The notes: generated by a model from the sequence alone, not told the origin. A DNA stretch of 64,000 nucleotides from Mesorhizobium loti (GCF_002858745.1 NZ_PJRO01000004.1:186001-250000), one strand, 5' to 3'. Counted from the first letter of the stretch, positions 27,356-36,746 are shown. Numbers and translations: made by a program.

Positions 27356-28583
27356 GGCCGCCAAGCTCAGCGAGGAAAGATGTGCCGTGGCGGCCGGGCG
27401 CCAGGCGGAGATGTTCGGCTACCGTCTCGCCGATGTCGGCAAACGTCAGCCTGAGTCCGATGTCGCCGCCCTCAAGGCCGGGGGCAATGCCGATCACCGG
27501 GATCCGCTCGCGCGTGTGGTCCGTGCCGCGCCATGTCGGATCGTTGCCATGGTCGGCGGTCAGGATGAGCAGATCGCCGGTTTGCAGCTTCGCCAGCGCT
27601 TCCGGGAGGCGCTTGTCAAAGGCTTCCAGCGCAGCAGCATAGCCGGCCACGTCGCGGCGATGACCGAACTCTGTATCGAAATCGACGAAGTTGGCGAAGA
27701 CGAAATCACCGTCTCTGGCGTCGTCGATGGCGGTAAGCGCTTTGTCGAACATCGCCATGTTGCCGGGAGCTTTGCGCACTTCTGAAATGCCGCGATGGGC
27801 AAAGATATCGCCGATCTTGCCCACGGCGATGACCTGGCTGCCCCGTGCCGTCAGCCGGTCGAGAAGAGTGGGTTCGGGTGGGGGCACGGAAAAGTCGCGA
27901 CGGTTGGGTGTACGGCTGAACGTGGCTGCGGTTTCGCCGACGAAAGGGCGGGCAATGACGCGGCCGATACTCAGCGGGTCGACCAATCGCCGCACGACCT
28001 TGCAGAAATCATACAGCCGTTCGAGGCCGAAGCGATCTTCATGCGCAGCGATCTGCAGCACGGAGTCCACGGACGTGTAGCAGATTGGCTTGCCGGTACG
28101 GATGTGTTCTTCGCCGAATTGTTCAATCACGCCGGTACCCGATGCATGCCGGTTGGCGAGAATGCCCGGCACTTTGCCATCGCGGATCATCGCTTCGGTG
28201 AGCGAGGCGGGAAAGGTGGGGATGGTGTCTGGAAAGTAGCCCCAATCAAAACGAACGGGCAATGCGGCGATCTCCCAATGGCCGGATGGCGTGTCCTTGC
28301 CGCTGGAGACTTCCTGCGCAGCACCATGGAAAGCGCCCGGACTGACAGCGGCGCCAGGGAAGGCGAAGCCGGTGGCGGTCCTGGCGGCGCGACCGAGGCC
28401 GAGTGCAGCCATATTGGGAACGGCGAGTGGTCCGCTGCGCAAGCCTTCCCGGTCGGCTTTGCCTGTGGCGCACGCCTCGGCGATGTGGCCAAAGGTATCG
28501 GCGCCAGTATCGCCGTATTTTTCTGCGTCGGCAGCGCCGCCGATGCCGAAGGAATCCAAAACGAAGATGAAAGCGCGCGCCAT
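27348..28583 (-). CDS. deoB: Phosphopentomutase
   Basis: Interconverts (deoxy)ribose 1- and 5-phosphates in nucleoside salvage. 411 residues, alkaline-phosphatase-superfamily metal sites visible: [23 protein letters not shown] (phosphothreonine region), [13 protein letters not shown] and [18 protein letters not shown]. The start at 28583 gives [16 protein letters not shown]; the open frame extends upstream but without family similarity. mutM overlaps its end. No other deo gene is in view. Confidence 0.96.
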   Translation of the reverse strand: MARAFIFVLDSFGIGGAADAEKYGDTGADTFGHIAEACATGKADREGLRSGPLAVPNMAALGLGRAARTATGFAFPGAAVSPGAFHGAAQEVSSGKDTPSGHWEIAALPVRFDWGYFPDTIPTFPASLTEAMIRDGKVPGILANRHASGTGVIEQFGEEHIRTGKPICYTSVDSVLQIAAHEDRFGLERLYDFCKVVRRLVDPLSIGRVIARPFVGETAATFSRTPNRRDFSVPPPEPTLLDRLTARGSQVIAVGKIGDIFAHRGISEVRKAPGNMAMFDKALTAIDDARDGDFVFANFVDFDTEFGHRRDVAGYAAALEAFDKRLPEALAKLQTGDLLILTADHGNDPTWRGTDHTRERIPVIGIAPGLEGGDIGLRLTFADIGETVAEHLRLAPGRHGTSFLAELGGHA

Positions 28584-28733
28584 TCGAGCCTGTCGGTTTA
28601 TTGTGTCGGCCAAGACATAGGATTGCACAACGGCGTTGGCAATTCGGAAACCAAACGGCAATGGCTTTCGTCGACAATGGCGGAAGCGGCTCTTCGGCGA
28701 AGCCGGATTCTAAACCCCGGAAGACCAGTTCCG

Positions 28734-29696
28734 ATGCTACGCCATTTTTGTTTCTTGGGCTTTTGGAAGATCGCAGCTGCAGCGGCACTTTTGACAACCG
28801 CGATGTCGTCTGCGCGTGCAGACTGGCGCGATGACATCGGCACGTTCCGAATTGGTATCATTGCGGAGCCCGGCGCAGGCAACACGGTACCTGGCTTGTC
28901 AACCTTGACCAAAGCCTATTCCATGGCGCTTGGCATGAAGGTCGAATTCTTGGTCGCGCCGGACTACGCGACCCTCATCGAGGCGCAGGCCGCCGGCCGT
29001 GTCGAATATGCAATCTATTCCGCTCTGGCCTACGCAGCCGCATCCGACCGTTGCGGCTGTGTCGAGCCGCTCGTTGCTCCGATAGACGGCGACGGGGCGA
29101 CTGGTATCCGTTCAATCTTGATCACTCGGGACGGAAAGGTGCCGTCCCCGCAGGCCATGGCCGCACATCGCATCGCGGCAGGGCCAACGGAAAGTGTTGC
29201 AGGCTGGCTGTTGCCACTGGCCGAGCTTGCACCCGATCGTGTTCTATTTTCGCAAGCCAGCCCATTTCTTGAGCAAGTACCTTCCGCTTTGGCCGCGGAG
29301 GCGATGCTGGTGACGGAGAAAGCCGATGCCGTCTTTGGCTGGATGCCGTCTGGCCGAGACGACGGCGAAGGCGCAACGAGCGGTACAATTGCCAGGCTGA
29401 CGGAAGCAGGTGTGCCGGCAAGTTCGCTTCAAGTGATCTGGCAGTCGAGCCTGCTGCGCTATGGACCCCACGTCGTGTTGAAGAACCTCGATCCCGAAGC
29501 CAAACGGAGGCTTGGTGTCTTCCTGACCAATCTCAAAGGACAGACACCCGAAACATATGGCCTGCTGGAGCCCAAGCATTCCGGCGGTTTCGTCGCGGTC
29601 AGTCACCATGACTATGCAACAGCCGAGACGATTCTGCGCGAGATTACGCAAACGAAGCTCGACGCCCCTCAAGGAAATGAGGAGCCTGCGCCCTAG
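28734..29696 (+). CDS. PhnD-like periplasmic substrate-binding protein
   Basis: 320 residues with a signal peptide ending SSARA/DW. The mature part follows the phosphate/phosphite/phosphonate-binding (PhnD, type 2 periplasmic) pattern: FRIGIIAEPGAGNTVPGLSTLTKAYSMALGMKVEFLVAPDYATLIEAQAAGRVEYAIYSALAYA, then a second lobe with EKADAVFGWMP and LKNLDPEAKRRLGVFLTNL. No permease or ATPase gene is adjacent. Its last 4 bp overlap the convergent TadE-like gene. The ligand is unknown; a sensory or accessory role beside the pilus locus is possible. The open frame reaching back to 27795 is a shadow of deoB. Confidence 0.85.
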   Translation: MLRHFCFLGFWKIAAAAALLTTAMSSARADWRDDIGTFRIGIIAEPGAGNTVPGLSTLTKAYSMALGMKVEFLVAPDYATLIEAQAAGRVEYAIYSALAYAAASDRCGCVEPLVAPIDGDGATGIRSILITRDGKVPSPQAMAAHRIAAGPTESVAGWLLPLAELAPDRVLFSQASPFLEQVPSALAAEAMLVTEKADAVFGWMPSGRDDGEGATSGTIARLTEAGVPASSLQVIWQSSLLRYGPHVVLKNLDPEAKRRLGVFLTNLKGQTPETYGLLEPKHSGGFVAVSHHDYATAETILREITQTKLDAPQGNEEPAP

Positions 29697-30322
29697 CAGT
29701 CGGAACAGTCGAGTTTCGACACTGTACGGGGACGAAGCAGATAACTTTCACCCATCGCGATATTGTTGAAGGCGTCCGTCAGGCCCAGCGTCCTTTGGCC
29801 GTCGGTCGCCCAGACGATCAGCGGCTTGTAACCCAGATTGCTATCTACCTTGACCAGGAATGTATTCTCGATGGCCAGCGCCTGTGGAATGGCAACTTCC
29901 GTATCTTTGACAAGACCTGCGCCAAAAGTGCCGTTGTCCAACTTGAGTGACCAGGCGACTTTTGCTTTCGGCGTCGCCCCTGTGGTCAATTGCAAGCCGG
30001 TGACCGTGATCGTGGGCTTGGAGCGGGCATAGGGCAGCAATGTGGTCTGCCCGATATTCATAATGCCTTGAATTTCAGCCTTGGTGATCGAGCTTCCGGG
30101 GTTTTGCGCGACAAGATCAGCCACCATGCTGCCGAGGCGGCTTACTTTTTTATTGACCTCAATCCCCTGCGACGCCTCCATCGTCACGAAGTACATGATG
30201 AGCAGAACAGGCGCGAGAAGCGCGAACTCGACGGCAGCGACGCCGCGCCGATCCTTGCCAAACCTCTTCGCCTTTGTCGAAAGCGTCTCGGTTGCCAACC
30301 ATTCCAATGCTTTGAACAGCAT
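29693..30322 (-). CDS. TadE-like pilus assembly protein, copy 1
   Basis: 209 residues with the prepilin-like opening FGKDRRGVAAVEFALLAPVLLIMYFVTMEAS: basic start, Gly-x4-Glu cleavage pattern (G27-VAAVE), then one membrane helix. In Tad systems TadE and TadF are pseudopilins processed by the CpaA/TadV peptidase and needed for fibre assembly. The rest is periplasmic and ends CSDC. It lies 30 bp after the second TadE-like gene on the same strand, so the two form an operon divergent from cpaA. Confidence 0.85.
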   Translation of the reverse strand: MLFKALEWLATETLSTKAKRFGKDRRGVAAVEFALLAPVLLIMYFVTMEASQGIEVNKKVSRLGSMVADLVAQNPGSSITKAEIQGIMNIGQTTLLPYARSKPTITVTGLQLTTGATPKAKVAWSLKLDNGTFGAGLVKDTEVAIPQALAIENTFLVKVDSNLGYKPLIVWATDGQRTLGLTDAFNNIAMGESYLLRPRTVSKLDCSDC

Positions 30323-30352
30323 CTTGTTTCCCTTGCCCGGTTCAGTTGGCGG

Positions 30353-30955
30353 TCATTTACCGAAAGGCTCATTTACCCATGTATTGGTAGCGTAATGCAG
30401 TGTGGTTCCGTCTTTAAAGTTCGCCATTGATTTTGCTAAGAAATCTGTGATGACCGGCCATTTGTAGAAAACGCGCAGCATGTTGATGCTGGTCTCAGGG
30501 CCGGCCTCGGCGACGAATTGTTTTGTGTCTTGTGCTGCGCCCTTCATCAGCACAATTTTCTCCCTGTCGTCGGAAATTTTGTAGCCGTAGGTCGCGGCTT
30601 CGACGAAGGTTGTGGGCGTACGCAGGTCTATGAACAGGCCCGGGCAGTCTTTGCTGACGATAATCTTGAGCTGCGGACAGATCGCGTCCTTCAAGCGAGC
30701 GGTGGTTACTTCCCCTGGCGGCAGCCGGCCCGTGCGCAATTGGCGCGCCAGATCGTCGGTCGCGTTGATAAGCACTTCCTGGCCGGCAAAAGAGATGCAG
30801 CTTTCCAGGATCGCGAAGACGAGCAGGGAGAAGGGGATGGCAAGAGCCGCGAATTCTATTGCCGTGCTGCCGCGCCGATCCCGCGCGAAACGAGCGAGAA
30901 AGCCAGAACGCCGCATTGCGCGCGCCTTGCCGTCGCGGTTGCCTTCTTGCCCCAT
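30353..30955 (-). CDS. TadE-like pilus assembly protein, copy 2
   Basis: 200 residues. FARDRRGSTAIEFAALAIPFSLLVFAILESCISF has the same processed-pseudopilin signature (RRG-STAIE) followed by a single membrane helix; the remainder is periplasmic with one disulfide-capable pair (CPQLK...CPGLF). Together with the downstream copy it fills the TadE/TadF roles. The ATG at 30955 adds 18 residues before the basic segment; the ATG at 30913 (MRRSGFLARF) is an alternative. Confidence 0.85.
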   Translation of the reverse strand: MGQEGNRDGKARAMRRSGFLARFARDRRGSTAIEFAALAIPFSLLVFAILESCISFAGQEVLINATDDLARQLRTGRLPPGEVTTARLKDAICPQLKIIVSKDCPGLFIDLRTPTTFVEAATYGYKISDDREKIVLMKGAAQDTKQFVAEAGPETSINMLRVFYKWPVITDFLAKSMANFKDGTTLHYATNTWVNEPFGK

Positions 30956-31094
30956 GACACCTGGAATCCCTAAGCCGAGCCCGCTGGAAGCCTAGACGAA
31001 ACCCGTTGAGGGCCCGTTTTATTGACATGTAAAGTACAAGACGAAGTCTTTACTTGAGCTTAACCAGCCGGATGGTCGGGTGCTCCCAAGCTGC

Positions 31095-31514
31095 CTACTG
31101 ACCGGCATTCATTTCGGTCTCGGAAATCTTCTCGGCATCGGTCTTTGTCGCGCTTTCGCAGTAGGGCGTGCACGACATAGTTTGTACCTGCGAGCGCCGG
31201 TAGATGCGCACCGACGTGACGCCCTGCCTTACCACCGTGATCTGTTCATCGAGGATAGGGCTACCCTGTTGGTCAAGCGCGACGAGATTGGTGACGCCGA
31301 ACCCCTTGCCGGTGAGCACGATCGTGGAAGCATCCTGTACGGCAGCGTCGGCGATCGCGGAATTTCCCACGACCACCGTATCAGCCGCCCGCGGCAGTTT
31401 CACGATCTTGGCCTGGTTCATGGTTACCTCGATGCCAACGCCTGCCTCGCTGGGCAAGGCGAAGATCGCGGTGGCAAATGCCGCGGCCACGATCAGCGGT
31501 TTCGACACGGGCAT
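31095..31514 (-). CDS. Stand-alone CpaC-N-like (pilus formation N-terminal domain) protein
   Basis: 139 residues with a signal peptide (SKPLIVAAAFATAIFALPSEA/GV). The mature part AKIVKLPRAADTVVVGNSAIADAAVQDASTIVLTGKGFGVTNLVALDQQGSPI aligns by eye with the N-terminal domain of CpaC in this window (IVIDLPNDAYDILVANPTVADAV...YLFGKAVGETNIFVFGPNGEQI). It has no secretin domain. Two cysteines (SCTPYC) sit near the C-terminus. ATG 31514 follows GGAGACCGAG and is preferred over TTG 31541. It is divergent from cpaA and probably periplasmic, near the secretin. Confidence 0.82.
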   Translation of the reverse strand: MPVSKPLIVAAAFATAIFALPSEAGVGIEVTMNQAKIVKLPRAADTVVVGNSAIADAAVQDASTIVLTGKGFGVTNLVALDQQGSPILDEQITVVRQGVTSVRIYRRSQVQTMSCTPYCESATKTDAEKISETEMNAGQ

Positions 31515-31740
31515 CTCGGTCTCCGACACGGCAAAAGTCAAAAAGAATATGAACGAGATTGGTGAACCAAGGGTTAAATGTCGCTCAGCGCCACCCGCCG
31601 ACGGAATGCAGCCCCCGAATTGTCAGGCAGCTAAACCAGGCCCATGCCAAGAATGTCGCATTTTCTGGATACGGCTCATCGATCCTTAACGCAGTTGGCG
31701 TAGATACTGTCGGCATCGAAATTACTTTCCGCGGCAGGCC

Positions 31741-32259
31741 ATGCTCGTAGCGCTGATCTTTGTCGTCTTTCCCTTCTGCATGCTGTTCGCTGCAATCTCG
31801 GACATGCTGTCCATGACGATTGCCAATCGTGTCTCTGCGTTGCTGGTGGCAACCTTTGTGATCGTTGCACCGCTGACCGGCATGGACTGGACGGTCTTTG
31901 GTCTGCATCTGGCGGCGGGTCTTCTTGTTCTATGCGCGACCTTCGTGCTCTTTGCATTGGGCGGAATGGGCGGCGGCGATGCCAAACTGCTCGCGGCCAC
32001 GTCGGTTTGGATGGGGCTTAACATGACCCTCCTACAGTATCTCGTGATCGCCTCCATCATGGGCGGCATACTGACGATCGCCATTCTCGCCTATCGGAAA
32101 TCGCCGTTGGCAATGATAACGAGTCAGAACGCTTTTCTGCGCCATTTCGCTGACGAGAAAGTCGGCGTGCCATATGGCATAGCGTTGGGTGTCGGTGGTT
32201 TGGTGGCGTTCCCGGAAACACCGCTTGCGCTGTGGGCGCTGGAAAGGCTGTCGGCATAG
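31741..32259 (+). CDS. cpaA: Prepilin peptidase CpaA/TadV
   Basis: Type 24A aspartic peptidase that cleaves Flp pilin and the TadE/TadF pseudopilins. 172 residues, about five membrane helices. The two catalytic aspartates are D21 in FAAISDMLSMTIANR and D80 in the GxGD motif GGMGGGDAKLLAA. It lacks the N-terminal methylase domain of PilD, as expected for CpaA. First plus-strand gene of the pilus locus; the next, cpaB, starts 120 bp later behind a possible promoter. Confidence 0.93.
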   Translation: MLVALIFVVFPFCMLFAAISDMLSMTIANRVSALLVATFVIVAPLTGMDWTVFGLHLAAGLLVLCATFVLFALGGMGGGDAKLLAATSVWMGLNMTLLQYLVIASIMGGILTIAILAYRKSPLAMITSQNAFLRHFADEKVGVPYGIALGVGGLVAFPETPLALWALERLSA

Positions 32260-32317
32260 CCCATGGCACCGATCGCTGTCTTTTCGGACCAATAGATTAG
32301 AACTCCATTAACCATAA

Positions 32318-32333
32318 TTTGACGATTTCCAAC
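32318..32333 (+). promoter_or_regulatory. CtrA-like site upstream of cpaB
   Basis: TTAA-N7-TTGAC at 32318-32333, one mismatch from the CtrA consensus TTAA-N7-TTAA, 47 nt before the cpaB start. CtrA activates pilus genes in Caulobacter; a site this degenerate is also expected by chance about once per few kb. Confidence 0.3.
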
Positions 32334-32379
32334 GCACAGTCCGGCGTGGCTAGGTGGTTTGTCAGGGTGGAATGGGGCT

Positions 32380-33195
32380 ATGCCGGCATCCCGGTTGATT
32401 ATTTTAAGTGTGGCGGTGGCCGCTGCGGGCGGCGCTGGCTATGTCGCCAAGAACCTGGCTGTCCCGCCGGCACCTCAGATCGTTGAAGCCGGTCCCCAAC
32501 AGCCGGCGATTGCGCTGGAAGACGTGCTGGTTCTTAGCGCCGATGTTGCGATGGGAAGCCCGCTGGAGACCAGCATCAAATGGGAAGCCTGGCCGGCTGA
32601 TGGCGTGAATCCCAACTTCATCACTCGCGCTGCGGATCCCGAGGCTGTCGACAAACTCAAGAGCTCTGTCGCCCGTGTGGCCATGTACGCTGGCGAGCCT
32701 CTCCGCCGTTCCAAGCTGATTGGCGAAGGGCAGAGCTTCATGTCGTCCATTCTCCCAGCGGGCACGCGGGCCGTGGCGACGGCAATTGCCGCTGACACGT
32801 CCGCGGGCGGCTTCATCCTGCCAAACGATTATGTCGACGTCATCATGACCAAAAAGACAGACCCGGCGAATGGCGGTGGCGGTGGTTTTACGACCGAAAC
32901 CATCCTGAAGAATATTCGCGTCCTGGCAATCGACCAGACCATCCAGGAAGACGAAGAAGGCAAGAAGACCCGCGTCGGCCAGACAGCGACCCTGGAACTC
33001 ACGCCGCAGCAGGCCGAGATCATCACCGTGGCGCAACAGATGGCAGATCGGCTGACGCTTGCGCTGCGTTCGATCAAGGACACCCAGGAGAAGGTAGCGG
33101 GAGAAGCCGATTACCTTGTCTCGGGCAACGGACGGCGCGGCACGGTGCGCCTCATCAAATCGGGCGAAGTTTCCGAAGTGGGAGCAAGGAAATGA
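32380..33195 (+). CDS. cpaB: Flp pilus assembly protein CpaB
   Basis: RcpC/CpaB family periplasmic protein that supports the CpaC secretin. 271 residues: N-terminal membrane anchor (LIILSVAVAAAGGAGYVA), a SAF-type beta-clip domain (VLSADVAMGSPLETSIKWEAWPADGV...PLRRSKLI) and the RcpC-like part (LPNDYVDVIMTKK, TILKNIRVLAIDQ, ATLELTPQQAEIITVAQQM). The ATG at 32380 is preferred over TTG 32359. Its stop overlaps the cpaC start (ATGA). Confidence 0.95.
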   Translation: MPASRLIILSVAVAAAGGAGYVAKNLAVPPAPQIVEAGPQQPAIALEDVLVLSADVAMGSPLETSIKWEAWPADGVNPNFITRAADPEAVDKLKSSVARVAMYAGEPLRRSKLIGEGQSFMSSILPAGTRAVATAIAADTSAGGFILPNDYVDVIMTKKTDPANGGGGGFTTETILKNIRVLAIDQTIQEDEEGKKTRVGQTATLELTPQQAEIITVAQQMADRLTLALRSIKDTQEKVAGEADYLVSGNGRRGTVRLIKSGEVSEVGARK

Positions 33196-34700
33196 GGGCG
33201 AACGCCAAATCCCGGGTCGCTGCCATCCTTGCCGCCGGCCTGATGCTTGTCGGTGTCGGGGTGATGGGTTCGATCGAAGTGCAGGCCGCTGGCACCAAGG
33301 CACGCGTCGGCAATACAGCCGCCGGCCAACGTATCAAGCTCGGCCTCAACAAATCGATCGTCATCGATCTGCCGAACGATGCTTACGACATCCTGGTTGC
33401 CAATCCGACCGTGGCCGACGCGGTGACACGGACGTCGCGCCGTATCTATCTGTTCGGCAAGGCGGTGGGCGAAACCAACATCTTCGTCTTCGGCCCGAAT
33501 GGCGAGCAGATCGTCAGTCTCGATCTTGCCGTCGAACGCGATGTGGCTGGGCTGGAGGATTACCTCAAGCGGTTCATTCCCAATTCCGACATCAAGGTGG
33601 AACTGCTCAACGACAACGTCGTCCTGACCGGTACCGTCGACACGCCGCTCGATGCCAAACGTGCGGTCGATCTCGCCACCATCTTCGTGACGGGTGGTGA
33701 GGCGACCACTGGCCAATATTCGCAGACGGCCGTGGGTGGCTCGCGCGACGGCGGGGTGGATATCAACAACCCCGACCAGACTCGCCAGAAGAGCCAGATC
33801 GTCAATCTGTTGCAGATTATGGGCGACGATCAGGTGACGCTGAAGGTGACGGTGGCAGAAGTAAGCCGATCTGTCATGAAGCAGCTCGGCGTCAATATGG
33901 TCGGCAATGGCGGCTCGAATGGTATTACTTGGAGCGCGCTGGGAGAAAACTATCCTGGTTTGGGCAAGCCGCTGTCTGGCTCGGGCTTCAACCTTGGGTC
34001 ATCGTCCCTGAAGGCCTATGTCAATGCCATGGAGCAAGCCGGTGTCATGAAGACATTGGCTGAGCCTACATTAACGGCAGTGTCTGGCGAGAAGGCAACA
34101 TTTAGAGTTGGTGGCGAATACAATCTGCTCAACGGCGCCGACAGCGAAAAGCAGGACGATGGGAGCTACAAAAGAAAGTACGAGTTCAAGACGATCGAAT
34201 ACGGCATCGGACTTGAGTTTCAACCGGTGGTGTTGTCTGCCGGCCGCATCAGTTTGAAAGTCAGAACCTCCGTTTCCGAGCCTACGACCGAGGCGTCAAT
34301 CTCTTTGAATGACTCGAACATGATCTCGATCCGAAAGAGATTGGCGGACACGACCGTTGAACTCCCCTCCGGTGGTTCGATGATGATCGCTGGTCTCGTG
34401 CGCGACGACATCCGCCAAGCTGTCAACGGTCTTCCAGGGCTTTCGAAGATTCCTGTGCTTGGCGCGCTCTTCCGTAGCCGAGACTTCGTCCGCAATGAAA
34501 GCGAACTGGTTGTCATCATCACGCCCTACTTGGCCCGGCCGGTTGCGCGCAATGACCTCAGCAAGCCGGACGACAACTTCAGCGCCGCCAGCGATGGCGC
34601 AGGCATGTTTCTTGGCCGCGTCAACCGTGTCTACGGCACCATGCAGACCGATAAACCAGCCGGCCGCTATCACGGCGTCGTCGGTTTCATCTACAAATAA
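33192..34700 (+). CDS. cpaC: Type II/IV secretin CpaC (RcpA)
   Basis: Outer-membrane secretin through which the Flp pilus leaves the cell. 502 residues. Signal peptide ends near EVQAA. The pilus-N domain (KSIVIDLPNDAYDILVANPTVADAV) is followed by a BON-like repeat (NVVLTGTVDTPLDAKRAVDLA). The secretin core has VAEVSRSVMKQLGV, LAEPTLTAVSGEKATFRVGGEY and the C-terminal VELPSGGSMMIAGLVRDD...LPGLSKIPVLGALFRSRDFVRNESELVVIITPYL. Starts within the cpaB stop codon; cpaD follows after 13 bp. Confidence 0.96.
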   Translation: MRANAKSRVAAILAAGLMLVGVGVMGSIEVQAAGTKARVGNTAAGQRIKLGLNKSIVIDLPNDAYDILVANPTVADAVTRTSRRIYLFGKAVGETNIFVFGPNGEQIVSLDLAVERDVAGLEDYLKRFIPNSDIKVELLNDNVVLTGTVDTPLDAKRAVDLATIFVTGGEATTGQYSQTAVGGSRDGGVDINNPDQTRQKSQIVNLLQIMGDDQVTLKVTVAEVSRSVMKQLGVNMVGNGGSNGITWSALGENYPGLGKPLSGSGFNLGSSSLKAYVNAMEQAGVMKTLAEPTLTAVSGEKATFRVGGEYNLLNGADSEKQDDGSYKRKYEFKTIEYGIGLEFQPVVLSAGRISLKVRTSVSEPTTEASISLNDSNMISIRKRLADTTVELPSGGSMMIAGLVRDDIRQAVNGLPGLSKIPVLGALFRSRDFVRNESELVVIITPYLARPVARNDLSKPDDNFSAASDGAGMFLGRVNRVYGTMQTDKPAGRYHGVVGFIYK

Positions 34701-34713
34701 GCAGGGAACGGAT

Positions 34714-35433
34714 ATGTCTCACTCGGCAATCATCGAAGCCCCGCGGAACGTACTCCGAAGCAGGGCAACAAGGTTGGCTATGCCGGTTGTCCTGATCGCT
34801 GCGGCATTGCTCGGCGGCTGCGCCAATCGCGACAGCGTCACGGTTGGTGCGATCCCCGACGACTATCGCACCAATCACCCGATCATGATCTCGCAGCAGG
34901 ACAAGACGCTGGATATTCCTGTTGGCGCAAGTGACCGGGGGGTAACCCGTGCCCAAAGCCAGTCCTTGCTCGGGTTCCTCGACGGCTATGACCGTAGCGC
35001 TGGATCAGTGCTGACCATCTCCGTACCGTCCGGTTCAGCGAATGAGACCGCCGCACAGTCTACAGCACGAAGCTTCGCCAAGATCGCGGCTTCCAACGGT
35101 ATTCGTCGTGATCGCATCGCCTTCATTTCTTACGATGCCGGCACAGCCGATGTCGCAGCCCCAGTGCGTGTGACCTATTCGGCGATGCGAGCACATACCG
35201 ACAAATGCGGCCGCTGGTCGGCTGATATCGCTGATACGAGCGACAACAAGCACTACACCAATTTCGGTTGTTCCTATCAAAACAACCTCGCCGCGCAGAT
35301 TGCCAATCCGAACGATTTCCTTGGGCCGCGTCAGCAGACGCCGGTCGATGCGACGCGTCGCGGAGCAGTCATTGACGGATATCGGAAGGTGCCATTCTAC
35401 ACGCCGACGCCGCGCACCGAAGTCAACTACTGA
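34714..35433 (+). CDS. cpaD: Pilus assembly lipoprotein CpaD
   Basis: 239 residues with a signal peptide and lipobox LIAAALLGGC, so the mature protein is a lipoprotein. The CpaD family domain follows: DDYRTNHPIMISQQDKTLDIPVG, a peptidoglycan-associated-like part (ISVPSGSANETAAQSTARSFAKIAASNGI) and the C-terminal CGRWSADIADTSDNKHYTNFGCSYQNNLAAQIANPNDFLGPR. It probably pilots or stabilises CpaC. GGGAACGGAT precedes the ATG. cpaE starts 29 bp later. Confidence 0.95.
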   Translation: MSHSAIIEAPRNVLRSRATRLAMPVVLIAAALLGGCANRDSVTVGAIPDDYRTNHPIMISQQDKTLDIPVGASDRGVTRAQSQSLLGFLDGYDRSAGSVLTISVPSGSANETAAQSTARSFAKIAASNGIRRDRIAFISYDAGTADVAAPVRVTYSAMRAHTDKCGRWSADIADTSDNKHYTNFGCSYQNNLAAQIANPNDFLGPRQQTPVDATRRGAVIDGYRKVPFYTPTPRTEVNY

Positions 35434-35462
35434 CGGCCGGGGATCGCAGAGGGCAAAAGAAC

Positions 35463-36746
35463 ATGACCAATCTCGCCTACGATCCTTCTGCCGAAGACGG
35501 CGATGTTTCGCATCAGGATATCGCTGCGATGCAATCATTGCGGCCCGTCCCACGCATTTCCGTTCAAGCCTTTTGCGAGACGGAGGGCGTGGCCAATCCG
35601 ATCGAACGTGCGGGGCAGGACAGGCGCATGGCCAAGGCTCATCTGAAGGTTCATATGGGTGGCATTTCGACGGCGATCGATTTCTATCATTCGGCGCCAA
35701 CCCCCAACCTGATCGTGCTGGAAACGCGTGCCGAGCCCAAGGAAATGCTGGAACAACTCGGCGAGTTGGCCGAATACTGTGATCCATCGTCGAAGGTGGT
35801 GGTGATTGGCCACTACAACGACGTCGGCCTCTACCGGGAACTGATCCGTTCCGGCATTTCGGAGTATGTCGTCGCGCCAGTCTCGATGGCCGATATCATT
35901 GCCGTTATTGCCTCGATTTTCGTCGATCCGGAAGCTGAGCCAATCGGCCGCTCCATTGCCTTCGTTGGCGCCAAGGGCGGTGTCGGTTCTTCCACCATCG
36001 CCCACAACGTTGCCTGGGCCGTCTCGTCGTTGTTCAAGTCGGAAGTCGTTGTGGCCGATCTGGACCTGGCCTTCGGCACAGCGAACATCAATTTCGATCA
36101 GGATCCGGCGCAAGGCATCGCCGAAGCAGTGTTTTCGCCCGAGCGCATCGACGAGGTCTATCTCGATCGCCTGCTTGCGCAATGCGCCGAACATCTCTCG
36201 TTGCTGGCAGCGCCTTCGACGCTGGATCGTGTGTACGATTTCGAGCCGGAGGCCTTCAGCCAGATCATCGATACCGCGCAGCGCACCGCGCCTCTGCTGG
36301 TTCTGGATGTGCCCCATATCTGGAGCGGCTGGAGTAAGAACACGCTGATCAAGGCCGATGAGATCGTCATCACCGCGACACCGGAGCTGGCGAATCTGCG
36401 CAACGCCAAGAACATGGTAGACATGCTGAAGCGGCTAAGGCCGAACGATCCTGCCCCAAAGCTGATCCTCAATCAGGCAGGTGTGCCAAAGCGCCCGGAA
36501 ATCTCTGCCAATGATTTTGCCGAGCCGCTTGGCATCACACCGATGGCAGTCATTCCCTTCGAGCCGCTGCTGTTCGGCAATGCCGCCAACAACGGTCGCA
36601 TGCTGGGCGAAATGGACGCCAAGAATCCGGTCGTCGGCACAATCAAGGAGATCGCTCATGTGCTGACGGGCCGTAGTGAGCTCAAGACGAAGAAGAAAGC
36701 GGGCTTCGGAAGCATTCTTGGCAAGTTCAGACGCAACAAGAAATAA
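35463..36746 (+). CDS. cpaE: Pilus localisation ATPase CpaE/TadZ
   Basis: MinD/ParA-type protein that places the Tad machine in the cell. 427 residues: an N-terminal response-regulator-like domain without clear phosphorylation site (NLIVLETRAEPKEMLEQLGELAEYCDPSSKVVVIG), then the ATPase. The deviant Walker A is KGGVGSS (171-177), lacking the lysine of KGGxGKT, as in other TadZ/CpaE proteins. ADLDLAFGTANINF, DVPHIWSGW and ATPELANLRNAKNM follow. The basic tail KTKKKAGFGSILGKFRRNKK may touch membrane. It lies between cpaD and cpaF. Confidence 0.95.
   Translation: MTNLAYDPSAEDGDVSHQDIAAMQSLRPVPRISVQAFCETEGVANPIERAGQDRRMAKAHLKVHMGGISTAIDFYHSAPTPNLIVLETRAEPKEMLEQLGELAEYCDPSSKVVVIGHYNDVGLYRELIRSGISEYVVAPVSMADIIAVIASIFVDPEAEPIGRSIAFVGAKGGVGSSTIAHNVAWAVSSLFKSEVVVADLDLAFGTANINFDQDPAQGIAEAVFSPERIDEVYLDRLLAQCAEHLSLLAAPSTLDRVYDFEPEAFSQIIDTAQRTAPLLVLDVPHIWSGWSKNTLIKADEIVITATPELANLRNAKNMVDMLKRLRPNDPAPKLILNQAGVPKRPEISANDFAEPLGITPMAVIPFEPLLFGNAANNGRMLGEMDAKNPVVGTIKEIAHVLTGRSELKTKKKAGFGSILGKFRRNKK

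Noticed and set aside
27795..28733. Upstream extension of the PhnD-like frame
   Set aside because: It lies opposite deoB and lacks family similarity; the signal peptide sets the start at 28734.
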